DNA from: JAQWRV01 sp045564915
GTDB taxonomy: Bacteria; Pseudomonadota; Alphaproteobacteria; Rhodospirillales; Rhodospirillaceae
Assembly (NCBI GenBank): GCA_045564915.1
Contig: JBJLGL010000001.1
Span: 1-64,000, forward strand
Length of the DNA: 64,000 bases
Direction of reading: 5' to 3'
The notes beneath the pieces were generated by a model. It was not told the origin of the DNA and made no database searches. It was given only the letters and a program-made list of their open reading frames with translations. A program made the position numbers and the translations under genes. Positions 54,481 through 63,293 of the stretch are shown here, one piece after another; within the stretch, counting starts at the first letter, position 1; every line of letters starts with the position of its first letter.

Positions 54481-56079
54481 CTAGTCTTGCGACAAATCCT
54501 CACCAGCCAGAACACGGTCAATCAGGTCGATTGACTCTTCAATCCCGTAGAGTGCCATGAAAGAACCTATCCTTGGACCTTGATTCTGTCCGAGTAGAAT
54601 TTGATACAGCGCCTTAAACCAGTTCTTGAGTCCGAGAAATGTTTCGTCATGATTCTTACCAACAGAATATACGAGGGTCTGCACATCTTCTGGAGCCGCC
54701 CCCTCCCCGAGAGACTGCAATCCTAACTTAAGCTCCTGAAGGGCTTGTTGTTCTTCATCCGTCGGCAATCGGAATGCCTTATTCGGCAAAACGAAGTCAC
54801 GATAATACGCAATTGCATAGGAAACCAGCTTATCAAGCAAAGGGTCTGTGCTGGGACTCGAGCCCGGTGCATAACGTGAAATATAGTACCACAATACAGC
54901 TGAGTCGTCCGAATGACACACACTTGCCAAGTTCAGCAAGATACTGAAGCTGAGTTGGTTTTTGTCTTCTGGTGGCTCCCCATTGTGAATATGCCAGGTA
55001 GGATTACTAAGCTGCTCTTTAAAATCCTGACCGGGGAAGGCTTTTAGGTGGGCCAAATAGTCATCTACAGACTTTGGTATTGTATCAAAGTAAAGCCGCT
55101 TCGCGGCCGTAGGCTTCTGGTACATAAACTGAGCTAAACTCTCGACTGGAGCATAGGTCAGCCAATCTTCAACAGCCAAGCCGTTACCCTTTGACTTGGA
55201 TATTTTCTGGCCTTGATCATCAAGAAATAATTCGTAGGTCAAATTATTGGGTGGATTACCTGCAAGAACACTACAGATTTTACTCGACAATTTAAAGGAT
55301 TCGATAAGATCCTTGCCTGACATTTCGTAATCAACATCAAACGCCGTCCAGCGCATTGCCCAATCGCACTTCCATTGTAATTTACAATGTCCGCCAGTCA
55401 CAGGAACCTCTATTTTTGAACCATCTACATCTTCGTACACAATGGTCCCTGCATCCGCGTCACGTTGGATGATAGGCACTTGCAAAATCTGTCCAGTTTT
55501 AACGCACACAGGTAGGAAAGGTGAGTAGGTTTGCCTGCGTTCAGGGCCTAAAGTTGGCAGTATCACATTAATAACTTTATCGTACTCATTTAGAACGCGT
55601 AGTAGAATCTCATCAAAGTCTCCTGACTTATAACATTCTGTTGAGCTCTTAAATTCGTAATCGAAGCCAAAGGAATCAAGGAATCCTCTCAGCCTATCAT
55701 TATTGTGATGCCCGAAACTTTCGTGGGAACCAAAGGGGTCTGGGATACAGGTTAGAGGCTTACCAAGATGTCCTGCAATCATCTCCTTATTTGGAACATT
55801 ATCTGGCACCTTTCGCAGTCCATCCATATCATCCGAGAAAGCAAATAATCGCGTTGGTATTTCTGGCGCTAGTAATTGAAATGCGTGGCGCACCATTGTG
55901 GTGCGCACGACCTCAGCGAAGGTTCCAATATGCGGTAGTCCGGATGGACCGTAGCCTGTCTCAAACAAAACATAGCCTTTCTGGCCTGGACCATTTCTAA
56001 GGCGGTGCTTAAGCAAGGACCGCGCTTCGACGAACGGCCATGCCTTGCTCTCTTGGGCTGCAGAAAAAACATCACTCAT
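54481..56079 (-). CDS. lysK: Class I lysyl-tRNA synthetase
   Basis: The 532-residue class I enzyme charges tRNA-Lys. The HIGH-type motif is HIGT at 50-53 (GYGPSGLPHIGTF) and the KMSKS-type motif is KISKS at 292-296. The FSDDMDGLRKVPDNVP region is characteristic of class I LysRS in archaea and alphaproteobacteria. Length is normal. It is convergent with fadE and divergent from the DinG-like helicase (159-bp gap). Confidence 0.96.
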   Translation of the reverse strand: MSDVFSAAQESKAWPFVEARSLLKHRLRNGPGQKGYVLFETGYGPSGLPHIGTFAEVVRTTMVRHAFQLLAPEIPTRLFAFSDDMDGLRKVPDNVPNKEMIAGHLGKPLTCIPDPFGSHESFGHHNNDRLRGFLDSFGFDYEFKSSTECYKSGDFDEILLRVLNEYDKVINVILPTLGPERRQTYSPFLPVCVKTGQILQVPIIQRDADAGTIVYEDVDGSKIEVPVTGGHCKLQWKCDWAMRWTAFDVDYEMSGKDLIESFKLSSKICSVLAGNPPNNLTYELFLDDQGQKISKSKGNGLAVEDWLTYAPVESLAQFMYQKPTAAKRLYFDTIPKSVDDYLAHLKAFPGQDFKEQLSNPTWHIHNGEPPEDKNQLSFSILLNLASVCHSDDSAVLWYYISRYAPGSSPSTDPLLDKLVSYAIAYYRDFVLPNKAFRLPTDEEQQALQELKLGLQSLGEGAAPEDVQTLVYSVGKNHDETFLGLKNWFKALYQILLGQNQGPRIGSFMALYGIEESIDLIDRVLAGEDLSQD

Positions 56080-56238
56080 AGGGCTCTTTCAGATTAAAAA
56101 ACGATGCTCCCTATGTCCGCGCGCAAGGGAGGCAAGATATTACTGTAGTGGCTTTGGTGGCTTCCAGGTTATATACCAGAGAAATGAGTTTAGGCGACCA
56201 ACTTACTTTGAATTTTGACAACCTAACGCATAATAGAG

Positions 56239-59001
56239 ATGATTGTGCTGGGTAAAGGCAAGATTGCACTGCCTGATACGCCAGTTCTAGCTGTTCGCGC
56301 ACGGTCAGGTGTTCTCCTACATCCAAATGGCGAAATTCAGGATTTAACTGCCGCGAATGCAAGAGTGCTCGTCAATAAACCAGTCATCATCTGTCATGCG
56401 AGGGTAACGGCCAAACTTCTAGGGTTGGATATATCTCGTAGCCTGGATGTACTGGAGCTCTTTGCTTTCGTACGTCCTGCTAAGTCTTGCCTACCAACCA
56501 TCCCCGGTCTATCTGCCGCAGTAGGACATTCCGTCCCGCTGACACTAAATGACGATGCCATTACTCTTATAGAGGTCGTACGCACACTTCTGAGCGACAT
56601 TATGAAGTGGTCCGAATCAGAGAAGAGTCTAGCCCACGAAATTGCCTCAGTTCTTGACCATGCAGGGTGGGTGTGGGGCCCATCCGTATTAGCGGCTCTT
56701 GGAGCTAATAAGCATGGTAGTGAGGCTAATTTATCACCCCTAAAAGTATGGAGCAGGCTAAAACCATTCGAAGATCAAGCACCGAAATCACAGCCAGGTA
56801 ACCTACCCGTAGATCCCGATGAAATCCAGGAACGTCTGAGTCACATTCTTGGTACTGATGCTGAACGCAGAGAAGTACAGAGGGAATATGCATGCATATT
56901 GTCACATGCATTTAGAGCTAAGAATTGCCTAAACCAGCCTAATTTAGTCGTAGCTGAAGCCGGTACAGGTGTGGGCAAGACCCTAGGATACTTAGCACCA
57001 GCTAGTATCTGGGCTGAAAAAAATGACGGCCCAGTCTGGATTTCAACTTTCACCCGCAATCTCCAACGCCAGTTGGAACAAGAGTTGGATCACGTGTACC
57101 CAGATCCACGACTCAAGGCAGAGCGGGTTGTTATGCGCAAGGGAAGAGAGAATTATTTCTGCCTCCTGAATTATGAAGAGGCGCTCAATCGGGCCAATGT
57201 TGATCCAAACGCAACTATTCCCCTTGGATTGATCGCGCGCTGGATTACCGCGACTATATCTGGTGACATGGTAGGCGGTGATTTCCCGGCTTGGCTTGGC
57301 GACCTTTTTGGTCCCGGTCGCGTGCAATCTCTCACTGATCGCCGGGGTGAATGCCTTTTCTCCGCTTGCCCCCATTATAATAAATGTTTTGTAGAAAAGA
57401 CTATACGGAGTGCACGTACAGCAGACATTGTTATTGCAAATCATGCATTAGTTATGGTGCAAGCAGCAATGGGTGGTCTGGATGACAATACGATTCCATC
57501 GCGTTACGTATTAGATGAAGGCCACCATCTCTTTGGGGCTGCCGATAATGCCTTCTCAGCCCATCTAAGTGGGGTCGAAACTGCCGAACTAAGGCGGTGG
57601 CTATTAGGTGCGGAAGCCGGTGGATGGCCCACAAGATCACGGGGTCTAAAGCGACGTATAACGGATTTTCTAGTGGATTTGAGTCCAGATAGTGAGATTC
57701 TGTCCACTTCCTTAGATGCGATGGTAAATAGTGCTCGTGCTCTGCCAGCTCCTGGATGGCAAACCCGCTTGGAAAACAATAATCCTCGCGGACTGACGGA
57801 ACAATTCTTGAGTATTGTGCGCTCACAGGTTTACATCAGAGCAGATACTGCGTCACGCTACAGTCTGCAGACAGAAACAGCTAATCCTATAGAGGGTCTT
57901 CTGGATGCAGCGGGAAAACTAGAGACAGCTTTCCAAAGGCTAGTAGAGCCTACAAAATTATTGATTAAAACCTTGTCAGGATATCTAGAACGTCCCACGA
58001 ACGACATTGAATCAAGCACACGAGCACGCATAGATGGAATATGCCGGAGCCTTGAGCGCCGCGCAATTGCGCCTTTAACGGCATGGCGTCAAATGCTCAA
58101 AGACCTAGCGCATGCAACACCAGAAGAATTTATTGATTGGTTTGGCGTTGATCGAATTGAAGGTCTTGATAGCGATGTAGGCTTACACCGACATTGGGTT
58201 GACCCAACCCTTCCTTTTGTAAGGTCCGTAATGGACCCCGCTCAGGGAGTTACTATTACATCTGCCACACTAAGAGATGCGACTGGCGACGATGTTAAAG
58301 ACTGGGAAAGTGCCGACCAACAAGTTGGTGCGCATCACATTTCCGAGCCCGCTGTTCGAGTAACCCTCCCCTCACCTTTTGACTATGGGAAAATTACCCG
58401 GGTCTTTATTGTTACAGACGTGAGAAAGGACTCCTTGGTTCAAGTTGCCAATGCATATCGCGATCTTTTCCTTGCCGCTAATGGTGGAGCGTTAGGGATT
58501 TTTACTGCCATCTCCAGACTTCAAGCAACCTATAATCAAATCACCCCCGCCCTAAATGATACTGGCATATCTCTCTATGCCCAGCATATTGACCCGTTAC
58601 CGACAGCCACACTAGTCGATATTTTCCGTGCAGAGGAGGATGCATGCCTCCTAGGAACGGATGCAGTAAGGGATGGAGTTGATGTGCCTGGCCATTCACT
58701 GCGACTCATGGTGTTTGATAGAGTGCCGTGGCCAAGACCGGACATTCTGCACCGTGCTAGGCGCAAGGTTTTTGGAGCTCGTCTCTATGATGACCGCATC
58801 ACACGTATGCGCTTAAAACAAGCGTTTGGCAGGCTTATTCGCCAGGAAGCTGACCGTGGAGTATTTGTACTCCTCGACTCAATGATGCCATCTCGGCTAC
58901 TCGCGGCTTTTCCCAAAGAAACAGTGATAGAGCGAGGCGAATTGTCAGATGTGGTTCATAAAACGCATATGTTTCTAAGAAAAGATGGAACTAATTCCTA
59001 G
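56239..59001 (+). CDS. DinG/XPD-type ATP-dependent DNA helicase with Fe-S domain
   Basis: The 920-residue protein unwinds DNA 5'-3', presumably in replication-repair. The Walker A motif AGTGVGKT lies at 241-248, and motif II reads DEGH at 426-429 in place of DEAH. Four cysteines (308, 372, 377, 383) are placed as in the Fe-S domain of DinG/XPD helicases. The first 200 residues are an N-terminal extension with a LDVLELFAFVRPAK stretch typical of alphaproteobacterial members. C-terminal motifs include GTDAVRDGVDVPG and QAFGRLIRQEADRG. Confidence 0.9.
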   Translation: MIVLGKGKIALPDTPVLAVRARSGVLLHPNGEIQDLTAANARVLVNKPVIICHARVTAKLLGLDISRSLDVLELFAFVRPAKSCLPTIPGLSAAVGHSVPLTLNDDAITLIEVVRTLLSDIMKWSESEKSLAHEIASVLDHAGWVWGPSVLAALGANKHGSEANLSPLKVWSRLKPFEDQAPKSQPGNLPVDPDEIQERLSHILGTDAERREVQREYACILSHAFRAKNCLNQPNLVVAEAGTGVGKTLGYLAPASIWAEKNDGPVWISTFTRNLQRQLEQELDHVYPDPRLKAERVVMRKGRENYFCLLNYEEALNRANVDPNATIPLGLIARWITATISGDMVGGDFPAWLGDLFGPGRVQSLTDRRGECLFSACPHYNKCFVEKTIRSARTADIVIANHALVMVQAAMGGLDDNTIPSRYVLDEGHHLFGAADNAFSAHLSGVETAELRRWLLGAEAGGWPTRSRGLKRRITDFLVDLSPDSEILSTSLDAMVNSARALPAPGWQTRLENNNPRGLTEQFLSIVRSQVYIRADTASRYSLQTETANPIEGLLDAAGKLETAFQRLVEPTKLLIKTLSGYLERPTNDIESSTRARIDGICRSLERRAIAPLTAWRQMLKDLAHATPEEFIDWFGVDRIEGLDSDVGLHRHWVDPTLPFVRSVMDPAQGVTITSATLRDATGDDVKDWESADQQVGAHHISEPAVRVTLPSPFDYGKITRVFIVTDVRKDSLVQVANAYRDLFLAANGGALGIFTAISRLQATYNQITPALNDTGISLYAQHIDPLPTATLVDIFRAEEDACLLGTDAVRDGVDVPGHSLRLMVFDRVPWPRPDILHRARRKVFGARLYDDRITRMRLKQAFGRLIRQEADRGVFVLLDSMMPSRLLAAFPKETVIERGELSDVVHKTHMFLRKDGTNS

Positions 59002-59022
59002 ACCAATGTGTCTGTTTTCTAT

Positions 59023-60375
59023 TCACTTAGCTAATTTCCAGACTGTTTCTGAAATTTGATGAAGATTTATATCACCAAAGCGACCGAATACTTTTCTAAA
59101 ATCCATAATTGTTTTGTGTACTAGCTCCTGGCTAACCCCAAATTTCTGCTTGATATATGGATTCTCGATATAGTCTTTACTCTCCGAAAGAATGTATGGT
59201 TCCTTTTGACGTAGGGCAGACGTATTAACAACCAATCCCGATTGAGTTTGAGCTATGTCTACAAAGACATCTACTATTTGCTCTGCAGCCAGCCTGCCGA
59301 ATTCAAGGGCATCAAGATAGTCCGCCATACCACCAACAAGATCCTTGCGCGCGTCAGAAATTGCAGTGTCACCAGCCATAGTCTTTTCGATTAGATGAAT
59401 AGCATCTTCAACCCGCGTACAGGTAACGTTAAACCGGTTTGATAAATAATAATCGTTTGCACTTGCATCAGTAGTTACCATGCTGAGTGTCGGTATATTT
59501 AGCAACAGCGCCTCAACACCGGTTGTGCACGATGTATGTACTACTAATCTTGCTCCCAAGATAAGGGGGATGTGGCTACCCCAAGGAACCATTTCAATAT
59601 TCGTTGCTCCAAGGCTTGTGAGAAATTCGTTCCAGGTTTCTCGGCACTCCCCTGGATGAGGTCTAAATATTACTTTGTTTCTTGTCCGAGATAATTCAGA
59701 CAAAACGCCACGCAAAGCCTTGGCATTGCCGTGTTCGAAATCAACAAAGTCTTTGAATACGTCAATACGTTCTTGCTTATTGAGTGCTGGATCAAAAATC
59801 TCAGAATCACACCAACTACGAAATACACTATCGACTGAGCTATTCTCCGCAGGCGAGTTGGTGATGCCTAAGTTCGAATTCACTAGAATATAGTCTCCAT
59901 ACAATCCTTTAAGGTCATCGATGTCTTTAGAATAAAGGGCCTTTAATTCTGGCCTGAGGATATCAGTTCGAGCATTCCCGCATTGGTATACTCGCAACGA
60001 ATTCCCAAACCTCTCACTCATTATGTCAGCCTCTTCCTTACCCATAGCAAGGAAAGCGTCACAGACACCGGGCAATCCCTCGTCACTACAGACCACAGGA
60101 TTATCTCTCAAAACTCTGAAGAAATTCTCTTCTTCACAAGCAACATTAATATGACCGTTGTCTCTGGCCAATTTCATATTGGTTGTCGAGATTGCATTTG
60201 TTCCTTTTGAGAAATAAATTCCTGCAGGAAAAACAGTTGCATGTTCAAGCATCGTATATTGATGACCTAATAAGACTGTAAATCCACGTTCGGCAGCAAC
60301 GCAGGAGACCAAGCAACGCGCTAAAAGCTCGCGCGAACCAACTTCCAATAAACAGTAAAGGTAAGGCTTAGTCAT
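59023..60375 (-). CDS. Surface carbohydrate biosynthesis protein (GT-B-like)
   Basis: The 450-residue protein has a Rossmann-like N-terminal half (RGFTVLLGHQYTMLEH...FPAGIYFSKGTN) and a C-terminal half with KVIFRPHPGECRETW, which resembles the donor-binding region of polysaccharide GT-B enzymes (as in CDP-glycerol and Kdo transferases). I recall a TIGRFAM described as surface carbohydrate biosynthesis protein with this layout. The substrate is unknown. Its ATG overlaps the stop of the membrane-anchored partner (ATGA), indicating coupling. Confidence 0.7.
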   Translation of the reverse strand: MTKPYLYCLLEVGSRELLARCLVSCVAAERGFTVLLGHQYTMLEHATVFPAGIYFSKGTNAISTTNMKLARDNGHINVACEEENFFRVLRDNPVVCSDEGLPGVCDAFLAMGKEEADIMSERFGNSLRVYQCGNARTDILRPELKALYSKDIDDLKGLYGDYILVNSNLGITNSPAENSSVDSVFRSWCDSEIFDPALNKQERIDVFKDFVDFEHGNAKALRGVLSELSRTRNKVIFRPHPGECRETWNEFLTSLGATNIEMVPWGSHIPLILGARLVVHTSCTTGVEALLLNIPTLSMVTTDASANDYYLSNRFNVTCTRVEDAIHLIEKTMAGDTAISDARKDLVGGMADYLDALEFGRLAAEQIVDVFVDIAQTQSGLVVNTSALRQKEPYILSESKDYIENPYIKQKFGVSQELVHKTIMDFRKVFGRFGDINLHQISETVWKLAK

Positions 60376-60911
60376 TCCATATCTTTTGTATCAGGTGCTA
60401 GTTGAACAGTGATAGGAGAAAGACCTATTGGCACATCACGCCGGCTGACCTCTAGAATCGCCCCTACACCTTCAACACATACCCCCTGACTACCTTGAAA
60501 GTCATAGGAAGCAATAGAATCCTTCGGCACCCGAACTGGTATGGTTGGACGATGGCTACCCCAGTTAGTTTCACGTTCTGAATCAATAAAAAGTAATGTC
60601 CAATGGTCTTTAAGATCTCGCCAGGTCAGCTGACTAAATTTCTTAAACGGAAAACCTATAAGGGTATCAACTTGAGATTGGCTAAGCCCACTATCCAAGG
60701 CGCAAACTTTTTGCCATTGCCAATCAGTTAAAGGCTCTAGATCTACCCTACTCTGTGCCGTCATGAAGGCGAAGCGGACCTTCCTGTGAAAAGCCAGTTC
60801 ACTACGAGACTCAAGACCACCTGTCTGCTTGTAGAGAAAATAAATAGATGCAGGCCCAAGGGAGAGCAAAAGTATAAGGCCTACAAACTTAATAAAAGAC
60901 TTAGACGGCAT
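60372..60911 (-). CDS. Small membrane-anchored protein of unknown function, partner of the carbohydrate protein
   Basis: The 179-residue protein has one N-terminal transmembrane helix (FIKFVGLILLLSLGPASIYFLY) and a soluble domain with two conserved-looking Cys and a WRDLKDHWTLLFIDSERETNWG segment; the fold is not recognised. The start at ATG 60911 has AAGGA seven bases upstream, better than the frame start at 60956. It is coupled by an ATGA overlap to the surface-carbohydrate gene, so a role in envelope polysaccharide assembly is likely but unproven. Confidence 0.6.
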   Translation of the reverse strand: MPSKSFIKFVGLILLLSLGPASIYFLYKQTGGLESRSELAFHRKVRFAFMTAQSRVDLEPLTDWQWQKVCALDSGLSQSQVDTLIGFPFKKFSQLTWRDLKDHWTLLFIDSERETNWGSHRPTIPVRVPKDSIASYDFQGSQGVCVEGVGAILEVSRRDVPIGLSPITVQLAPDTKDME

Positions 60912-60956
60912 TTGAGTTTCCTTATGAGATTCTTCATATAGGCTCCTAGCCACCAT

Positions 60957-60990
60957 AGAAAAAGGGCCGCATCAAAACAATGCGGCCCTT
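60957..60990 (-). terminator. Intrinsic terminator of the groES-groEL operon
   Basis: An 11-bp perfect stem (60962-60972 with 60980-60990, AAGGGCCGCAT type) has a 7-nt loop and lies 28 bp after the groEL stop on the minus strand. It is followed in that direction by TTTTTCTATGG. This is a strong Rho-independent terminator. Confidence 0.9.
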
Positions 60991-61018
60991 ATCAAAATAT
61001 TAGATGATCGAAAGAGGC

Positions 61019-62677
61019 CTACATGCCCATTCCCATTCCACCCATTCCCATATCACCCATGCCACCGCCGCCAGGTGGACCCATAGGCGGTGGATTTTTC
61101 TCAGGAATTTCGGCAACCATGGCTTCTGTCGTAATTAACAGACCTGCAATAGATGCTGCGTCTTGGAGAGCAATGCGCACAACCTTGGTTGGATCGATAA
61201 TACCAGCCTTGACCATGTCTACATACTTACCCTCTTGTGCGTCATAGCCGATAACTGCTGATTTAGCTTCTTCAACTTTACCAGCGACTACTGCTCCATC
61301 TTCACCAGCATTCTGTGCTATTTGCCTGAGTGGCTGGCTCAGCGCACGCTGCACTATTCCAACACCAACTTGCTGATCGGAGTTTTCAACCTCCACTTTT
61401 GTAAGTGACTTGATTGAACGCAAGAGAGCAACACCACCACCAGGAACAATTCCTTCCTCTACAGCAGCACGCGTTGCATGCAAAGCGTCATCTACACGGT
61501 CTTTCTTTTCTTTCACTTCAACTTCTGTCGCACCACCAACACGAATCACAGCAACACCTCCTGCCAACTTAGCAAGACGCTCTTCGAGTTTCTCACGGTC
61601 GTAATCAGAGGTAGTTTCATCAATCTGGCGGCGTATTTGCTCACAACGGCCTTTAATATCTGACTTTTTACCAGCACCGTCGACAATAGTTGTTTCTTCC
61701 TTGGTTATATCGATATTCTTAGCCTGGCCCAACATGTCTAAGGTCACATTCTCGAGCTTGATACCGACATCCTCAGATATGACCTGACCATTAGTCAGAA
61801 CTGCAATGTCTTCCAACATTGCCTTGCGGCGATCACCAAATCCTGGTGCCTTGACCGCAGCAACCTTTAGCCCACCACGTAGTCGGTTCACGACCAGAGT
61901 CGCTAGCGCTTCGCCTTCAATATCTTCAGCAATAATTACAAGTGGACGCGAGGTCTGGACAATAGACTCCAGAACAGGAAGGAGTGGCTGGAGCGAAGAA
62001 AGTTTCTTTTCATGGATCAAGACATAAGCATTTTCGTACTCACACACCATTTTCTCAGCATTAGTGATAAAATATGGTGACAGGTATCCACGATCAAACT
62101 GCATGCCTTCTACAACATCGAGTTCAGTATCTAGGCCCTTGGCTTCTTCAACAGTGATCACACCTTCTTTACCTACTTTGTCCATAGCTTCGGAAATGAT
62201 TTCACCGATATCACGTGATCCATTTGATGAGATCGTTCCAACCTGAGCAATCTCTTCACTAGTCTTTACTTTCTTGGACTGCCTTGCCAAGGCCGTAAAT
62301 ACAGTTGTAGCTGCTTTGTCGATACCTCTTTTTAGGTCCATCGGGTTCATGCCTGCAGCAACCGCTTTGGTTCCTTCTCGCACAATAGATTGGGCGAGGA
62401 CAGTAGCCGTAGTAGTTCCATCTCCGGCGATATCAGCGGTCTTAGAAGCAACTTCCTTGACCATCTGAGCACCCATGTTCTCGAACTTATCCTCAAGTTC
62501 AATATCTTTAGCCACGGTTACGCCGTCCTTGGTGATACGTGGAGCACCGAAGGCTTTATCCATAACCACATTACGGCCCTTGGGGCCTAGGGTCACTTTG
62601 ACCGCATTGGCCAGTGTATCAACACCACGCAACATACGGTCGCGGGCATCTGTTGAAAATTTGACGTCTTTCGCCAT
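61019..62677 (-). CDS. groEL: Chaperonin GroEL
   Basis: The 552-residue chaperonin subunit forms the double-ring folding chamber. Conserved sequences include TLGPKGRNVVMDKAFGAP, DGTTTATVLAQ for ATP binding, and the C-terminal Gly-Met-rich tail (GGGGMGDMGMGGMGMGM). Length is standard. It is downstream of groES with a 59-bp gap and ends at a strong terminator. Confidence 0.98.
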   Translation of the reverse strand: MAKDVKFSTDARDRMLRGVDTLANAVKVTLGPKGRNVVMDKAFGAPRITKDGVTVAKDIELEDKFENMGAQMVKEVASKTADIAGDGTTTATVLAQSIVREGTKAVAAGMNPMDLKRGIDKAATTVFTALARQSKKVKTSEEIAQVGTISSNGSRDIGEIISEAMDKVGKEGVITVEEAKGLDTELDVVEGMQFDRGYLSPYFITNAEKMVCEYENAYVLIHEKKLSSLQPLLPVLESIVQTSRPLVIIAEDIEGEALATLVVNRLRGGLKVAAVKAPGFGDRRKAMLEDIAVLTNGQVISEDVGIKLENVTLDMLGQAKNIDITKEETTIVDGAGKKSDIKGRCEQIRRQIDETTSDYDREKLEERLAKLAGGVAVIRVGGATEVEVKEKKDRVDDALHATRAAVEEGIVPGGGVALLRSIKSLTKVEVENSDQQVGVGIVQRALSQPLRQIAQNAGEDGAVVAGKVEEAKSAVIGYDAQEGKYVDMVKAGIIDPTKVVRIALQDAASIAGLLITTEAMVAEIPEKNPPPMGPPGGGGMGDMGMGGMGMGM

Positions 62678-62736
62678 GATTTTGCTAATCCCTTAATATT
62701 TGAGAGTCTTAAAATTTCTATTTAGAGCGTTGCTAT

Positions 62737-63024
62737 CTACTCAATGATGCCCATGATGTCGGACTCCTTCATGATCAATAGTTCATCACCATCAACCTTG
62801 ACTTCCGTACCGGACCATTTGCCAAACAAAATGCGATCTCCCTTTTTTACATCGAGCTTTTGCATCTTGCCATCATCGCTCCGGGTACCCGGACCAACAG
62901 AGACAACTTTTCCTTCCATTGGCTTTTCTTGAGCAGTGTCGGGGATAATTATTCCCCCAGCAGATCTAGTGTCAGAGTCCAGACGCTTGACCAGCACCCG
63001 GTCATGTAACGGCCGAAATTTCAT
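62737..63024 (-). CDS. groES: Co-chaperonin GroES
   Basis: The 95-residue subunit forms the heptameric lid of GroEL. KFRPLHDRVLVKRLDSDTRSAGGIIIPDTAQEKPMEGKVVSVGPG contains the mobile loop, and it ends DELLIMKESDIMGIIE. It is the first gene of the operon, with promoter and CIRCE element upstream. Confidence 0.98.
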   Translation of the reverse strand: MKFRPLHDRVLVKRLDSDTRSAGGIIIPDTAQEKPMEGKVVSVGPGTRSDDGKMQKLDVKKGDRILFGKWSGTEVKVDGDELLIMKESDIMGIIE

Positions 63025-63094
63025 ATGTGGTCTCCTTATATGCCTTAATGAGGCGTCGTAAAAGTCAGAAAAAACAGGAGGTTAGGCCTTCCTA

Positions 63095-63121
63095 TTAGCA
63101 CTCTCTCCCGAGGAGTGCCAG
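63095..63121. promoter_or_regulatory. CIRCE operator (HrcA binding site) of groES-groEL
   Basis: TTAGCACTC (63095-63103), a 9-bp spacer and GAGTGCCAG (63113-63121) match the CIRCE consensus TTAGCACTC-N9-GAGTGCTAA, with two mismatches in the second arm. It lies 71 bp before groES, between promoter and gene, where HrcA would repress transcription. No hrcA gene is in the window. Confidence 0.85.
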
Positions 63122-63152
63122 GTAGGTAAGGTCTCTTCCATCAGGAGTCAAG
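63122..63152 (-). promoter_or_regulatory. Predicted groES promoter
   Basis: Reading on the minus strand, CTTGACT (-35, 63146-63152) is followed after 16-17 bp by TTACCT/TACCTA (-10, about 63123-63129), just upstream of the CIRCE. The CTTG element fits alphaproteobacterial sigma-32 and housekeeping promoters alike. Confidence 0.45.
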
Positions 63153-63293
63153 GATTTGCAAGGCGATTCTATTAAGACAGGCCCAGATTCTTCGATTTGA
63201 CCACATTTCCGGCCCGGATTGTGCTAAATAGCCATGGAGACTAGTTAGTCCACAAATGTCGAAACAAACGCAAAGTCCAAGATAGGTTATGCA

